From: Bdellovibrio bacteriovorus
GTDB lineage: Bacteria; Bdellovibrionota; Bdellovibrionia; Bdellovibrionales; Bdellovibrionaceae
NCBI RefSeq assembly: GCF_001592745.1
Contig: NZ_LUKD01000001.1
Coordinates: 565,384-629,383, forward strand
Direction of reading: 5' to 3'
Length of the DNA: 64,000 nt
Shown: positions 17,634 through 26,610 of the stretch, piece by piece
How positions within the stretch are numbered: the stretch's first letter is position 1
Layout of the letters: every line of letters begins with the position of its first letter
The notes under the pieces: generated by a model
What the model saw: only the letters and a program-made list of their open reading frames with translations
Databases searched by the model: none
Told to the model about the DNA's origin: nothing
Position numbers and translations under genes: made by a program

Positions 17634-17665
17634 TAGAATATTGTGCGGACGGGCTCTAAGGAAGG

Positions 17666-18106
17666 TCAAACTCTTTTTTGTTCACGCGTGCGCACCAGGT
17701 AAACCACGATCGTAATGTTCACCAAAGTGATAAGCACCTTAATCCACGAAAAATGAAATAGAAGTTCGTAAAATTCGTAGGGGAGGTAAATGCCTCCAGA
17801 CAAGATTCCTAACCATTGAGCCCAAGATTTTTCGCGCCATAATCCATAGGCCTCAAGCCAACGCATAAAACAATAGGCAATAATTCCGATGGCCAAAAGC
17901 TGCATGTTTTGGTCAGTAAGACCTGAAATATACTGAGCTAGCGGCTTAGGAATCTGATGATGCGCATTGAGACCCGCGTGTGCTAAGAAGTGTTCGCCGA
18001 CATGTTGCGCGCGGTAATGCAGGAATTCTAAAAAACCCAGGCCTGCTGTCAGCACCGTCAATCCCTTTAGGAATTCAAACAGAGCAATGACTTGCAGGCC
18101 CGACAT
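17666..18106 (-). CDS. DUF2127 family membrane protein
   Basis: 146 residues with four hydrophobic helices. The family pattern is clear: an N-terminal FEFLKGLTVLTAGLGFLEFLH helix, a loop ending in HHQIPKPLAQYI, then RWLEAYGLWREKSWAQWLGILSGGIYLPYEFYEL and a last helix ITLVNITIVVYLV. Function of DUF2127 is unknown. It lies 11 nt downstream of clpB and upstream of a barrel gene on the same strand, so it may be read from the clpB message. Confidence 0.8.
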   Translation of the reverse strand: MSGLQVIALFEFLKGLTVLTAGLGFLEFLHYRAQHVGEHFLAHAGLNAHHQIPKPLAQYISGLTDQNMQLLAIGIIAYCFMRWLEAYGLWREKSWAQWLGILSGGIYLPYEFYELLFHFSWIKVLITLVNITIVVYLVRTREQKRV

Positions 18107-18117
18107 AGATTTACCTC

Positions 18118-20703
18118 TTAAAAGCTCAGTTGTTGTCCGTTCCCTTTGACATGAACGGTGTCACCGGCTTTTACTTTGCCAGAAATAATCTCTTTGGAAA
18201 GCGGATTCAAAAGTTCTGACTGAATCGCACGTTTTAAAGGTCTGGCTCCGTACACCGGGTCGTAACCTTTTTTTGCCAAGAAATCGACCGCGCTTTGATC
18301 AAAATCAATATTGATCTTTTTCGCTTTCAATCTTTGCGCAACAAGGTCTAACTGCACTTTCACAATACCAGAGATTTGTGATTCACCTAAAGAATGGAAC
18401 ATCACGATCTCATCAATACGATTTAAAAACTCTGGACGGAAACGTTCGCGCAAAGCTTCATTCACCGCTTCTCGCTTGGCATTTTCGTTCATGGCTGGAT
18501 CCAAAATCGACTGCGAGCCAACGTTGGAGGTCATGATCAAAACCGTATTCTTAAAGTCGACAGTGCGACCTTGTCCATCTGTCAAACGCCCGTCATCTAA
18601 CACTTGCAAAAGAATGTTAAAGACATCCGGATGAGCTTTTTCAACCTCATCCAAAAGGACGACGCTGTAAGGACGACGTCGAACGGCTTCTGTCAATTGA
18701 CCACCCTCTTCGTAACCCACGTATCCCGGAGGTGCCCCGATCAAGCGAGCCACAGAGTGTTTTTCCATGTACTCACTCATGTCAATGCGAACGACGGCTT
18801 GTTCATCATCGAATAAGAATTCCGCCAAAGCCTTGACCGTTTCAGTTTTACCCACACCTGTTGGCCCCAAGAACATAAAGGTTCCAATAGGACGATTCGG
18901 ATCTGAAATTTCAGCGCGTGCGCGACGAATGGCATCCGAAACTATCGTCAATGCATGATCTTGGCCGACTACGCGTTTCTTCAAAGCGTCTTCCATGTTC
19001 AGAAGTTTTTGGGACTCACTTTCAAGCATTTTGCTGACCGGAATACCTGTCCACTTCGCCACAACCTCGGCCACGTCTTCCGGGCCGACTTCTTCTTTCA
19101 ACATGCGACTTTCCGTCGTGCTCTTTTGTTCTTTGCTACGTTCTTCCAAGCCTTTGAGTTTCTTTTCAGCTTCGGGAAGCTTTCCGTATTTCAGTTCAGC
19201 CGCTTTCCCCAGATCGCCCTCGCGCTCAGCGCGTGACACTGCAAGCTTCAAATCCTCGATGTCGGCTTTGAGTTTTTTAATCTGATCAATGCCACCTTTT
19301 TCAAACTCCCACTGCTCACGCAAAAGTTGGTTTTGCGCGTTCAAGCGAGTGAGTTCTTTTTCGATGACTCCCAAGCGTTCTTTCGAGCTTTCGTCTTTTT
19401 CTTTCTTCAACGCCTCTTTTTCAATACGAAGCTGCATCAGTTCGCGTTCGATCTTATCGATCTCTTCAGGAACCGAGCGAGTTTCAATACCGAGTTTACT
19501 TGCCGCCTCGTCGATAAGATCGATGGCCTTATCCGGTAAAAAGCGATTCGTAATATAACGATGAGAAAGTTTCACGGCCGAAACCAACGCTGAATCGGTG
19601 ATGCGAATACCATGATGAACTTCGTATTTTTCTTTTAAGCCGCGCAAAATGGTAATGGCGTCTTCAACACTCGGTTCTTCCACCATCACTGTTTGGAAAC
19701 GTCTTTCAAGCGCGGCGTCTTTCTCGATATATTTACGATACTCATCTAACGTCGTCGCCCCGATACAGCGCAATTCCCCGCGAGCCAAGGCAGGTTTTAA
19801 AAGCTGGCCGGCGTCCATTGCGCCTTCCGTCTTCCCTGCACCTACTAACGTGTGAAGCTCATCAATGAACAAAATGATCTGCCCATCACTGGAGGTCACT
19901 TCTTTAATGACCGCCTTTAAACGATCTTCGAATTCACCGCGGTATTTGGCGCCGGCGATCAAAGCTCCCATATCTAAAGACATGAGTTTCTTACCAACTA
20001 AATTGTCGGGCACGTCGTGTTTGATAATTCTTAGAGCCAATCCTTCAGCAATCGCCGTCTTACCCACCCCGGGTTCACCAATAAGAACCGGGTTGTTTTT
20101 GGTACGACGAGAAAGAACTTGCACCACGCGACGAATTTCTTCATCGCGGCCTACGACAGGATCCAATTTTCCTTCGGCCGCTAGAGCCGTCAGATCACGT
20201 CCATACTTCTTTAAAACTTCGTATTTGTTTTCAGGATCGTCATCCGTGACTTTTTGATTGCCGCGCATTTCCTGCAAGGCTTGCTTAATATTATCCGGAG
20301 TAACCTTATTCTTTTTAAACAGGCCGTTTAATTCAGGGTCCCCGCTTTTTAACATCGCAAGGAAGAAGTGCTCGGTAGAGATGTAAGAATCTCCCCAGGC
20401 TTGGGCTTCATCTTCAGCTAATTTAAAGACTTTTTCTAATCGGGCACTGGCAAAAAGCTTTTGGCTACCGCCGGTGACTTGCGGAAAACGCTCAATTTTG
20501 TTTCTAAGTTCCGTCAGGAATTGGGCCTGTTGCACGCCCACTTTATCCAGCAATCGAGGAACAATGCCTTCGGACTGCTGCACCAGCTCCATAAGAAGAT
20601 GTTCTGGTTCGACAGAGGGGCTGCCTTTACGCTCAGCCAACTTTGCGGCCGCTTGCATGGCCTCCTGGCTTTTTCGCGTCATTTTTTCAATATCGTTGCT
20701 CAT
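18118..20703 (-). CDS. clpB: ATP-dependent disaggregase ClpB
   Basis: A cytoplasmic AAA+ chaperone that, with DnaK, rescues aggregated proteins. 861 residues, full length. The order is: Clp N-domain (1 to about 145), NBD1 with GEPGVGKT and Walker [11 protein letters not shown], a coiled-coil middle domain (about 400-530) that separates ClpB from ClpA/ClpC, NBD2 with GPTGVGKT and [16 protein letters not shown], and a C-terminal D2-small domain with [16 protein letters not shown] lies just upstream of the ATG. A TTGACA at 20746-20751 on this strand may be the -35 element; no CIRCE element is seen. Confidence 0.97.
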   Translation of the reverse strand: MSNDIEKMTRKSQEAMQAAAKLAERKGSPSVEPEHLLMELVQQSEGIVPRLLDKVGVQQAQFLTELRNKIERFPQVTGGSQKLFASARLEKVFKLAEDEAQAWGDSYISTEHFFLAMLKSGDPELNGLFKKNKVTPDNIKQALQEMRGNQKVTDDDPENKYEVLKKYGRDLTALAAEGKLDPVVGRDEEIRRVVQVLSRRTKNNPVLIGEPGVGKTAIAEGLALRIIKHDVPDNLVGKKLMSLDMGALIAGAKYRGEFEDRLKAVIKEVTSSDGQIILFIDELHTLVGAGKTEGAMDAGQLLKPALARGELRCIGATTLDEYRKYIEKDAALERRFQTVMVEEPSVEDAITILRGLKEKYEVHHGIRITDSALVSAVKLSHRYITNRFLPDKAIDLIDEAASKLGIETRSVPEEIDKIERELMQLRIEKEALKKEKDESSKERLGVIEKELTRLNAQNQLLREQWEFEKGGIDQIKKLKADIEDLKLAVSRAEREGDLGKAAELKYGKLPEAEKKLKGLEERSKEQKSTTESRMLKEEVGPEDVAEVVAKWTGIPVSKMLESESQKLLNMEDALKKRVVGQDHALTIVSDAIRRARAEISDPNRPIGTFMFLGPTGVGKTETVKALAEFLFDDEQAVVRIDMSEYMEKHSVARLIGAPPGYVGYEEGGQLTEAVRRRPYSVVLLDEVEKAHPDVFNILLQVLDDGRLTDGQGRTVDFKNTVLIMTSNVGSQSILDPAMNENAKREAVNEALRERFRPEFLNRIDEIVMFHSLGESQISGIVKVQLDLVAQRLKAKKINIDFDQSAVDFLAKKGYDPVYGARPLKRAIQSELLNPLSKEIISGKVKAGDTVHVKGNGQQLSF

Positions 20704-20766
20704 ACAACCTCCATCTGGAATAAAGGATGAGTCTTATTTTAGCTTTGTCAATGGAGGGTTTTAAGA

Positions 20767-21030
20767 ATGGCTGTGGGAATCGTAAATCCCAAGGGAAAAA
20801 ACAAATCGCAGCCGCGAATCCACCCTTCTATTAAAAAAGACACTGTGAACCCTCAAGATTACATGCGCTATGAAACACGCTTTTCGTGTGAGGACTGTTC
20901 CCACTTTGATGGCGAAAAAGTCGTTTGCACCATTGGCTACAACCCGCAAAATCACCTTCGTGCGGTCCAAACTCACCAGTACGAGACTGCGGGCAATATG
21001 GCCTTTTGTCGCTTCTTAGAAATTGACTGA
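20767..21030 (+). CDS. Small conserved-looking cysteine protein, unknown function
   Basis: 87 residues, no signal peptide, basic N-terminus. Four cysteines are spaced as CxxC (FSCEDCSHF), then VC and FC near the end, a pattern that could bind zinc or a metal cluster. The ribosome site GGAGGG nine bases upstream is good and the frame is protein-like. It is divergent from clpB with 63 nt between them and sits upstream of the flagellin region. I do not recognise the family. Confidence 0.65.
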   Translation: MAVGIVNPKGKNKSQPRIHPSIKKDTVNPQDYMRYETRFSCEDCSHFDGEKVVCTIGYNPQNHLRAVQTHQYETAGNMAFCRFLEID

Positions 21031-21168
21031 GCCTTCGCCCAGAAAAATCCCGGTTTTCCATCTGAAAGTATTGTATCTAAGTGGTTCAGGACAATCTTAC
21101 GTCCTGATTCCCCGATCTGTCGTTAGACTAGTATTGTAGAAAAAAGACAAAACCCGTCTGACGTCCTG

Positions 21169-21195
21169 TCAAGACATCGTCTCAAATCCCGATCA
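21169..21195 (+). promoter_or_regulatory. fliC: Predicted sigma-28 (FliA) promoter of the flagellin gene
   Basis: TCAA (21169-21172), 15 bp, then CCCGATCA (21188-21195), compared with the FliA consensus TAAA-N15-GCCGATAA (nine of twelve positions). It is in the right orientation and would start a transcript near 21203, about 308 nt before the flagellin start codon. Confidence 0.5.
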
Positions 21196-21202
21196 AATGT
21201 GT

Positions 21203-21510
21203 ATCAATGATTCACTCAGAAGGAGTCAGAGAGAGAAGGTCACTCTCTCTGTGTAACCGAAAGGAGGGCCTTCAAGGATGAAATAGAAAAGAACAACAGA
21301 TTGTTCAAGCGCTGGAAGCAGGAACAATAAAGGGAAAGATCCCTGATTAGAAATTCCAGCGAAAAGGTTCGAAAGAATAAAAAGGCCATTACTTTTAGCA
21401 CAGACTCGGATGTCAGTGCTCGGCGAAGCAGAGTAGGTTCTGCCAAGCCAAAAAAACAAATCAAGGAGGGTATTGAAAATGAAAAATAAATATTAACGGA
21501 GGAATTTAAA
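21203..21510 (+). promoter_or_regulatory. Long flagellin mRNA leader with hairpin, GGA motifs and mini-ORFs
   Basis: The 480-nt gap 21031-21510 has no ordinary gene. If the FliA-like promoter is right, the leader is about 308 nt. It contains an 8-bp hairpin (AGAGAGAG/CTCTCTCT, 21228-21250), an AAGG-AGGG-CCTT hairpin (21261-21272) with a GGAGG-type loop, repeated AGGA/GGA motifs, and two mini-ORFs, each with a strong ribosome site: Met-Lys-stop at 21278-21286 and Met-Lys-Asn-Lys-Tyr-stop at 21479-21496. The pattern fits post-transcriptional control, for example by a CsrA-type protein, but that is inference. Confidence 0.45.
21479..21496 (+). CDS. Possible five-residue leader peptide upstream of flagellin
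   Basis: ATG AAA AAT AAA TAT TAA, preceded by AAGGAGGG seven bases upstream, a stronger ribosome site than that of most genes here. Its stop codon is 14 nt before the flagellin ATG and abuts the flagellin ribosome site CGGAGGAA. It could feed ribosomes onto the flagellin start or guard it. Real translation is unproven. Confidence 0.35.
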   Translation: MKNKY

Positions 21511-22344
21511 ATGGGAATGAGAGTAACAACTAACATCAGCGCGATCAATGCTCAACGTAACCTAGTTGGTTCACAAAGAGCGATCAACGACTCAATGGCG
21601 AAACTTGCTTCTGGTAGCCGTATCAATAAAGCGGCAGACGATGCAGCAGGTCTTGCGATCTCTGAAGGCTTGAAAGCTCAGATTCGTTCTGCAGCACAAG
21701 CTCAAAGAAATGCGAACGATGGTATCTCAATGGTTCAAACTGCTGAGGGTGGCTTGAACGAAATCGGTAACATCGTGGTTCGTCTTCGTGAGTTGGGAAT
21801 CCAAGCGGCTTCTGACACTGTTGGTGAAACAGAGCGTGGCATGTTGAATAAAGAGGTTCAGCAATTGAAATCTGAAATTCAACGTATCTCTTCTGTAACT
21901 ACTTGGGGTACTACTAAACTTCTAGATGGTTCATCTCCGAAGTTTGATTTCCAAGTTGGTTTGTTCAACAACGCTGAAGAAGATCGTATCTCTTTCAACG
22001 CTGGTGAGAACGTTGCAACTTTGGACGCTCTTGGATTGAGTGGTGTAGACTTCTCTTCTAAAGAAGGCGCTCAAGATGCTCTTGCAATGCTTGATAATGC
22101 TCAGACTTCAATCTCTGGAACTCGCGCTAACCTTGGTGCCCTTCAGAACAGATTGACTTCGACTGTTGACAACTTAGGTGTTGCTCAAGAGAACTTGTCT
22201 GCAGCTAACAGCCGTATTCGTGACACAGACGTTGCTCAAGCATCTTCAGAGATGACTCGTAACAACATCTTGTTGCAAGCTGGTACTTCAACATTGGCTC
22301 AAGCTAACCAATCTAACCAATTGGCTCTTAAGTTGATCGGTTAA
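21511..22344 (+). CDS. fliC: Flagellin
   Basis: Structural subunit of the flagellar filament, exported by the flagellar type III system. 277 residues, the short form with only D0/D1 and a very small central domain. The N-terminal signature is MRVTTNISAINAQRNL with SGSRINKAADDAAGLAISE; the C-terminal signature is ENLSAANSRIRDTDVAQASSEM ending in NQLALKLIG. CGGAGGAA lies before the ATG. Codon use is unusually uniform, as expected of a very highly expressed gene. It is monocistronic: leader upstream, terminator downstream. Bdellovibrio carry several flagellin paralogues elsewhere; only one is here. Confidence 0.97.
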   Translation: MGMRVTTNISAINAQRNLVGSQRAINDSMAKLASGSRINKAADDAAGLAISEGLKAQIRSAAQAQRNANDGISMVQTAEGGLNEIGNIVVRLRELGIQAASDTVGETERGMLNKEVQQLKSEIQRISSVTTWGTTKLLDGSSPKFDFQVGLFNNAEEDRISFNAGENVATLDALGLSGVDFSSKEGAQDALAMLDNAQTSISGTRANLGALQNRLTSTVDNLGVAQENLSAANSRIRDTDVAQASSEMTRNNILLQAGTSTLAQANQSNQLALKLIG

Positions 22345-22414
22345 TTGCGCTAGGCGCACAGAGTGCAGGGCGACGCCCGAAACTGAAGTGGCGCTTAAAA
22401 ACGTAACTTACTAA

Positions 22415-22446
22415 AAACCCGATGAGTTCGCTCATCGGGTTTTTCT
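22415..22446 (+). terminator. Flagellin terminator
   Basis: A 12-bp perfect stem (AAACCCGATGAG with CTCATCGGGTTT) closed by the very stable TTCG tetraloop and followed by TTTTCTTTTT. Confidence 0.93.
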
Positions 22447-22626
22447 TTTTTTGGCGAAGGACTGACACCAAAAGAATCTGCTTAGCGAACAAAGTTTAGA
22501 CACCACCCTGTCCAAGATTTGACTTCTTCAAAAAACTGTAAAACTTATTTACCAATAATTTCAAATATTTAGCTCAAGTATCCAGGAATTTCCGCCGAAA
22601 ATATGTAAGAAGCATGGAGGAATTCT

Positions 22627-23391
22627 ATGAACACGGCGCAAACAGCAAGATTACTGGTGATGGCATTGATGACGACATCCCTACTTGCAGCCTGCAGTAA
22701 AGGCGGCTTTGAAACTTTGGCTACGGACGGCAATTCAGGCCAGGGATCTGTAACCCCGGGCGATGATTCTGGCCAAGGCACTCCCCCGCCTGTACCGAGT
22801 GCGTTCGATAAATTAGATATGAATGCTTATGTTGGCAGCGGTACTTATGAAAATGAGCAAGTGCTGGCATTGGACAAGGCTAATAAGGCACTTCTTCTTT
22901 ATCTTCCTTTGCCTCCTGGACCTTTCAGTTCCGTGTACATTGATGTCCCTAGCGTCAAAGGTGTTTCGGTGAAGACGGTTCTGGACTCGCAACAGAAAGC
23001 TCGCGTAGCCGTCAGCATTCCGCTGCGCCTGATCGTGAAAGACAAAGTGACCCTCCCACCGGCAACGACTTTGCCTGGTGGCCGAACATTGCCAATGATG
23101 CCGAGCGGAGAATACCCTTCCCTAGCCCTGGGTCTTAATCAGAACTCCAGCAACAAGATCTACCTTTATTTAGGTGTCAATGCGGTCGGACTCTTCGTGG
23201 AAAGCTCATTCTTTCCTGAATATGTGGGCATCACTGCTCCGATTAAAAACCAAGCAGGTACCAGAACCCTGGGGTACTTTACCATCGTGCCTAAGCAAGG
23301 CGTTAACAACGGTGGTTTGTTCCTGTCTTTCTTGATGCCGAATGACTTGGCTGCAATCATTGATGATCACTTGAGTGGTATTATCAACTAA
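22627..23391 (+). CDS. Hypothetical lipoprotein
   Basis: 254 residues. Signal peptide with lipobox LLAAC, Cys23 being the lipid-anchored residue. A Gly/Ser/Pro-rich linker (NSGQGSVTPGDDSGQGTPPP, about 34-58) follows, then a folded-looking domain of about 195 residues rich in Val, Leu and Gly with strand-like segments. No family recognised. AGGAATT before the ATG is a moderate ribosome site. Transcribed alone between the flagellin terminator and the H1-like gene. Confidence 0.7.
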   Translation: MNTAQTARLLVMALMTTSLLAACSKGGFETLATDGNSGQGSVTPGDDSGQGTPPPVPSAFDKLDMNAYVGSGTYENEQVLALDKANKALLLYLPLPPGPFSSVYIDVPSVKGVSVKTVLDSQQKARVAVSIPLRLIVKDKVTLPPATTLPGGRTLPMMPSGEYPSLALGLNQNSSNKIYLYLGVNAVGLFVESSFFPEYVGITAPIKNQAGTRTLGYFTIVPKQGVNNGGLFLSFLMPNDLAAIIDDHLSGIIN

Positions 23392-23510
23392 ACAAGACTC
23401 TGAAAATCTCATTCTAATTTTCTTTGCCTGCCCCCTTAAATGTCGCTAGTCTAAGGGGGCTAATCATTTTTGAACGAAGTTTGACTTCTAGCATTTTCAG
23501 GGAGCGATCA

Positions 23511-24089
23511 ATGGCAAAGAAAAAAGCGAAAACAGCTAAGAAAGCCGCAACTAAAAAAGCAGCAAAAAAACCTGCTAAAAAAGCTGCTGCTAAAAAAGCA
23601 ACTAAGAAAACTGCAAAACCAGCGAAGAAAGCTGCCACTAAAAAAGCAGCAAAACCCGCTAAAAAAGCTGCGACGAAAAAAGCCGCTACTAAAAAAGCAG
23701 CTCCCAAAAAAGCTGCGAAAAAGTCTGCTGCTAAAAAACCAGCTGCGAAAAAAGCGGCTCCAAAAAAAGAAAAAGTAGCTAAAGCCGCAGCCGTTGGCGC
23801 GGGTGCTGCTGAAGTATTGAAACCTTCCACTTCTCCGGCAGTTGAAGAAATCTCTTCTGATTTCGACGACGAAGCGGAAATGGACAACATGATCGACATC
23901 GAAGAAGAAGACACTGGTTCTGACGACGAGTGGGAAACTGAATCCGATGACGAAGACATGGAATCTGAAGACGAAGAAGGTTCTATCGAAGAAGACGAAG
24001 AGTCTGAAGACGTCACTTCATCTGACGATGATGACGACGACGAAGACGATGAAGATGAAGACTTCGGCGACGACGAAGGTTACTTCTAA
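23511..24089 (+). CDS. Histone-H1-like Lys/Ala-repeat protein with long acidic tail
   Basis: 192 residues with two opposite halves. Residues 1 to about 88 are a tandem array of AAKKA / ATKKA / PAKKA pentapeptide-like repeats, as in bacterial H1-like DNA-binding proteins (HctB, AlgP type). Residues from about 115 are almost entirely Asp, Glu and Ser, ending DDDDDEDDEDEDFGDDEGYF. I chose ATG 23511 (AGGGAG nine bases upstream); an upstream in-frame Met at 23424 has a non-repetitive, unlikely 29-residue lead. The basic part should bind DNA or RNA; the acidic tail may bind the basic part or other proteins. A 12-bp terminator lies 79 nt downstream, inside the convergent gene. Confidence 0.8.
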   Translation: MAKKKAKTAKKAATKKAAKKPAKKAAAKKATKKTAKPAKKAATKKAAKPAKKAATKKAATKKAAPKKAAKKSAAKKPAAKKAAPKKEKVAKAAAVGAGAAEVLKPSTSPAVEEISSDFDDEAEMDNMIDIEEEDTGSDDEWETESDDEDMESEDEEGSIEEDEESEDVTSSDDDDDDEDDEDEDFGDDEGYF

Positions 24090-24120
24090 TTCTGAAATCT
24101 AAATAACTGCGAAGCTCTTT

Positions 24121-24660
24121 CTAGAAGATTTTATGAAAGAGCATTTGCGGAAAATATTTAAGATTGGAAAAGCGCTCTTTGATGAAAAACAAGAGCGCTT
24201 TTTTGTATCTGCGAGGATCTTCTCCAAACGCCTCTGCCTTCATTCCTAAAGACCGAGCCATCGCTAAGGCTCGCGGTTGATGATACTCTGATGTTACAAT
24301 CAAAACTCTGGGATCTGTCTGAGCCATTAAAGGCCGGCTATTTTGCATATTGTCCCAGGTGTTTTTGCTTTCTCCTTCTTCCAAAAAGTCCGTATGACCT
24401 TCCTTCGCTAGAAGGATTTTATAGACGGCCACTTCTCCCCGTCTTTCATCGCCAGAAAGTATCAGCTGCGCATGCGGCCAACGACTTTTAGCTTTTGCCG
24501 CATTACTGGCGCGATCGCGGGTCACGGTACTCGTTAAATCCCCGTTCGCACCCAATAAAAGAATATAGTCATAATCAGTCAGTGAGCCGTTGCGGGAAAA
24601 TCCATAAACATACAGTTCCGCCGCTAGAAAATAAAATAAGAGAATGCCTAGAACAGTCAT
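24121..24660 (-). CDS. YdcF/SanA-like protein (DUF218)
   Basis: 179 residues: one N-terminal hydrophobic anchor (MTVLGILLFYFLAAELYVYG) and a DUF218 domain facing the periplasm. Family pieces are visible: DYILLLGANGD, QLILSGDERRGEV, GESKNTWDNM and VLIVTSEYHQPRALAMA. SanA/ElyC-type members affect envelope integrity or vancomycin sensitivity; the exact reaction is not known. It is convergent with the H1-like gene and its last third doubles as that gene's terminator. Confidence 0.8.
   Translation of the reverse strand: MTVLGILLFYFLAAELYVYGFSRNGSLTDYDYILLLGANGDLTSTVTRDRASNAAKAKSRWPHAQLILSGDERRGEVAVYKILLAKEGHTDFLEEGESKNTWDNMQNSRPLMAQTDPRVLIVTSEYHQPRALAMARSLGMKAEAFGEDPRRYKKALLFFIKERFSNLKYFPQMLFHKIF
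24168..24204 (+). terminator. Terminator of the H1-like gene, embedded in the convergent coding sequence
   Basis: A perfect 12-bp stem (AAAAGCGCTCTT with AAGAGCGCTTTT) with an 11-nt loop and a T-run on the plus strand. It lies inside the 3' part of the minus-strand gene 24121-24660. A second, weaker 8-bp inverted repeat (GCTCTTTC/GAAAGAGC, 24114-24142) spans that gene's stop codon. Confidence 0.75.
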
Positions 24661-24728
24661 GGCGATATTGTAGCGCGAAGTGACCGGTCTTTGTAGTCAA
24701 CGCCCCCGGTTTTGTTTATGATTTTTAT

Positions 24729-25895
24729 ATGTACAAGCATCTTTACCAGCGTTTTTTAGAAGCCCATCCCCAAGAACTTCATTTTGCCTGCCACAGTCAT
24801 CACTATTGGCCGGATGTTTCTCGGGACGCTCATATTCAGTATTGGGATGATTCTGCTCGTTACGTGGATGATAAGTGGGCGCATATTTTTTCGGTGAAGG
24901 TGCCAAGGGCGCAGCAGCTGATCGCCGAGGTTTTAAATATCTCGCATTCGGAGCAAATCGTTTTTGCGCCGAATACACACGAGTTCGTATTTCGACTGTT
25001 AAGCTCTTTGGATTGGAAAAAGAAGATCCGTATTTTAACGACGGATTCCGAGTTTTACAGTTTTGACCGTCAGATCAACCGCCTTTCCGAGATGGAAAAT
25101 TTTGAAGTGGTCAAAGTTCCGACTTTACCATTTGAAACTTTCCACGAAAGATTTGAAGCCGAGATGGCGCGCGGTACTTGGGATCTGATTTTCTTAAGCC
25201 ATGTGTTCTTCAACTCGGGCTTGGTTTGCGAGGTCCATCGCTTAGCCACGAAAGCTCCGCAAGGAAGCATGTTCGTTATTGATGGGTACCATAGTTTTAT
25301 GGCTGTACCTTTGGATTTTTCTGCGCTTCAAGATCGCGTCTTTTATATCGCGGGTTCTTATAAATATGCTCAAGGTGGCGAAGGGGCTTGCTTTCTTTAT
25401 GTTCCACCGCAGACGCGACACCGCCCATTTCATACCGGCTGGTTTGCAGAACTTTCTCATCTGTCGGCGGTGGGCAATCAAGTGGGATACCCGCAAGATG
25501 CTCTTCAATATGCGGGAAGCACCATGGACTTTTCCGCACTTTACCGCCTGACGGCAGTTTTAGAAAAATTTAAATCTGAGGGTTTGAATGTCGCTAAAAT
25601 CCATCAAACGATCAAAGACAATCAGCAGACCTTTTTAGCTTCTTTAGAAAAAATTCAACATCCGGTATTAAACCGCAAGAATCTATTTATCTCAGCGTCT
25701 GCCACCACCGAGCACGGACACTTTCTGACTTTTGAGTGTCCTAGCGTTGAAGCCACTCAGGCCCTTGTTCACCAACTTAAGCAAGCGAAAGTCCAAACGG
25801 ACTCTCGAGGGACTCGGTTGCGTTTTGGCTTCGGTCTCTATCATGACAATGGCGATCTTTTAGAACTGGTGCGCAGAATTGAGACTCTAGCATAA
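24729..25895 (+). CDS. PLP-dependent class V aminotransferase/kynureninase-like enzyme
   Basis: 388 residues, cytoplasmic, fold type I PLP enzyme. The cofactor lysine is in FYIAGSYKYAQGGEGACFLY, the aspartate that holds the pyridine nitrogen is in SMFVIDGYHSFMAVPLD, and an early HFACHSHHYWPDVSRDA segment resembles substrate-pocket sequences of the kynureninase/isopenicillin-epimerase branch. Kynureninase itself is longer (about 415-465 residues) and no other kynurenine gene is here, so the substrate cannot be named. A single-gene unit with a weak ribosome site. Confidence 0.8.
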   Translation: MYKHLYQRFLEAHPQELHFACHSHHYWPDVSRDAHIQYWDDSARYVDDKWAHIFSVKVPRAQQLIAEVLNISHSEQIVFAPNTHEFVFRLLSSLDWKKKIRILTTDSEFYSFDRQINRLSEMENFEVVKVPTLPFETFHERFEAEMARGTWDLIFLSHVFFNSGLVCEVHRLATKAPQGSMFVIDGYHSFMAVPLDFSALQDRVFYIAGSYKYAQGGEGACFLYVPPQTRHRPFHTGWFAELSHLSAVGNQVGYPQDALQYAGSTMDFSALYRLTAVLEKFKSEGLNVAKIHQTIKDNQQTFLASLEKIQHPVLNRKNLFISASATTEHGHFLTFECPSVEATQALVHQLKQAKVQTDSRGTRLRFGFGLYHDNGDLLELVRRIETLA

Positions 25896-26072
25896 ATTGC
25901 AGCTGACGCTTTTCCCGCATCAGTTGCATTCTCGATTCGGGCCACAGACTTCCGAGTAAAGCATGACGTATTTGTTATCATTCTTTTAGTGCATATATAG
26001 TTGTTTCCTATTTTATTGCGGAAGGACGTGAAGGACGATAGATACTTCGTCATTAACAAAACGGAGTTACCC

Positions 26073-26561
26073 ATGAAAACACTTTTATCTATCGCCTTGA
26101 TTTTGGCCTCTACTACTTCGGCTGTTGCTGCAACTAAAGAACCCGCAAATCTTGAGCTTTGCACTTTAGAACTTTATGAACCTAGCGAAGAACTTTTTAT
26201 CACTGAAGAAATCTTTGATGTAAGAAAAGCAACAAGCGTCTCTAAACTTGAGCTTAAGATGCTCAACGCTCACTTAAACTACATCAGCTTTGAAGAACCT
26301 AAAGAATTTACGTTTGAGGACGTCAAAGCTGCGTTTGCTAATGGCTTCGATGAACTTTACATCCTTAAATTGACATCTCGTAAAACCGGCAAAGTATACT
26401 TGGAAACAAAGTCTTATCCAGGTGACAACGCTTACGGATTGGTTTTCGACCTTAAAGGAAATGTGATTGCTCAAAACGGCGATGACTCTTACACACTGAT
26501 CGGTAAAGATGGCAGTGAGTTTTCTTGCTACGAAGTGAATAAAGACAAGTACGACAACTAA
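26073..26561 (+). CDS. Hypothetical secreted protein
   Basis: 162 residues starting at ATG 26073, which has GGAG seven bases upstream and begins a clear signal peptide (MKTLLSIALILASTTSAVAA). An upstream in-frame Met at 26001 would bury that signal and has no ribosome site. The mature protein is acidic, with two cysteines far apart (ELCTLE and FSCYE) that may pair. No family recognised. It ends in a bidirectional terminator shared with marR. Confidence 0.7.
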   Translation: MKTLLSIALILASTTSAVAATKEPANLELCTLELYEPSEELFITEEIFDVRKATSVSKLELKMLNAHLNYISFEEPKEFTFEDVKAAFANGFDELYILKLTSRKTGKVYLETKSYPGDNAYGLVFDLKGNVIAQNGDDSYTLIGKDGSEFSCYEVNKDKYDN

Positions 26562-26580
26562 ATCTTTGCTACTAAAAAGA

Positions 26581-26610
26581 AAAAAGCCTCCTTCTCAGGA
26601 GGCTTTTTTT
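26581..26610. terminator. Bidirectional terminator
   Basis: AAAAGCCTCC stem with GGAGGCTTTT, 6-nt loop, A-run left and seven Ts right. The marR stop codon lies in its T-run. Confidence 0.9.

Noticed and set aside
23414..24016. 200-codon minus-strand frame, Ser- then Ala/Phe-rich
   Set aside because: It is the antisense of the Lys/Ala and acidic repeats of the H1-like gene; its composition follows from those codons.
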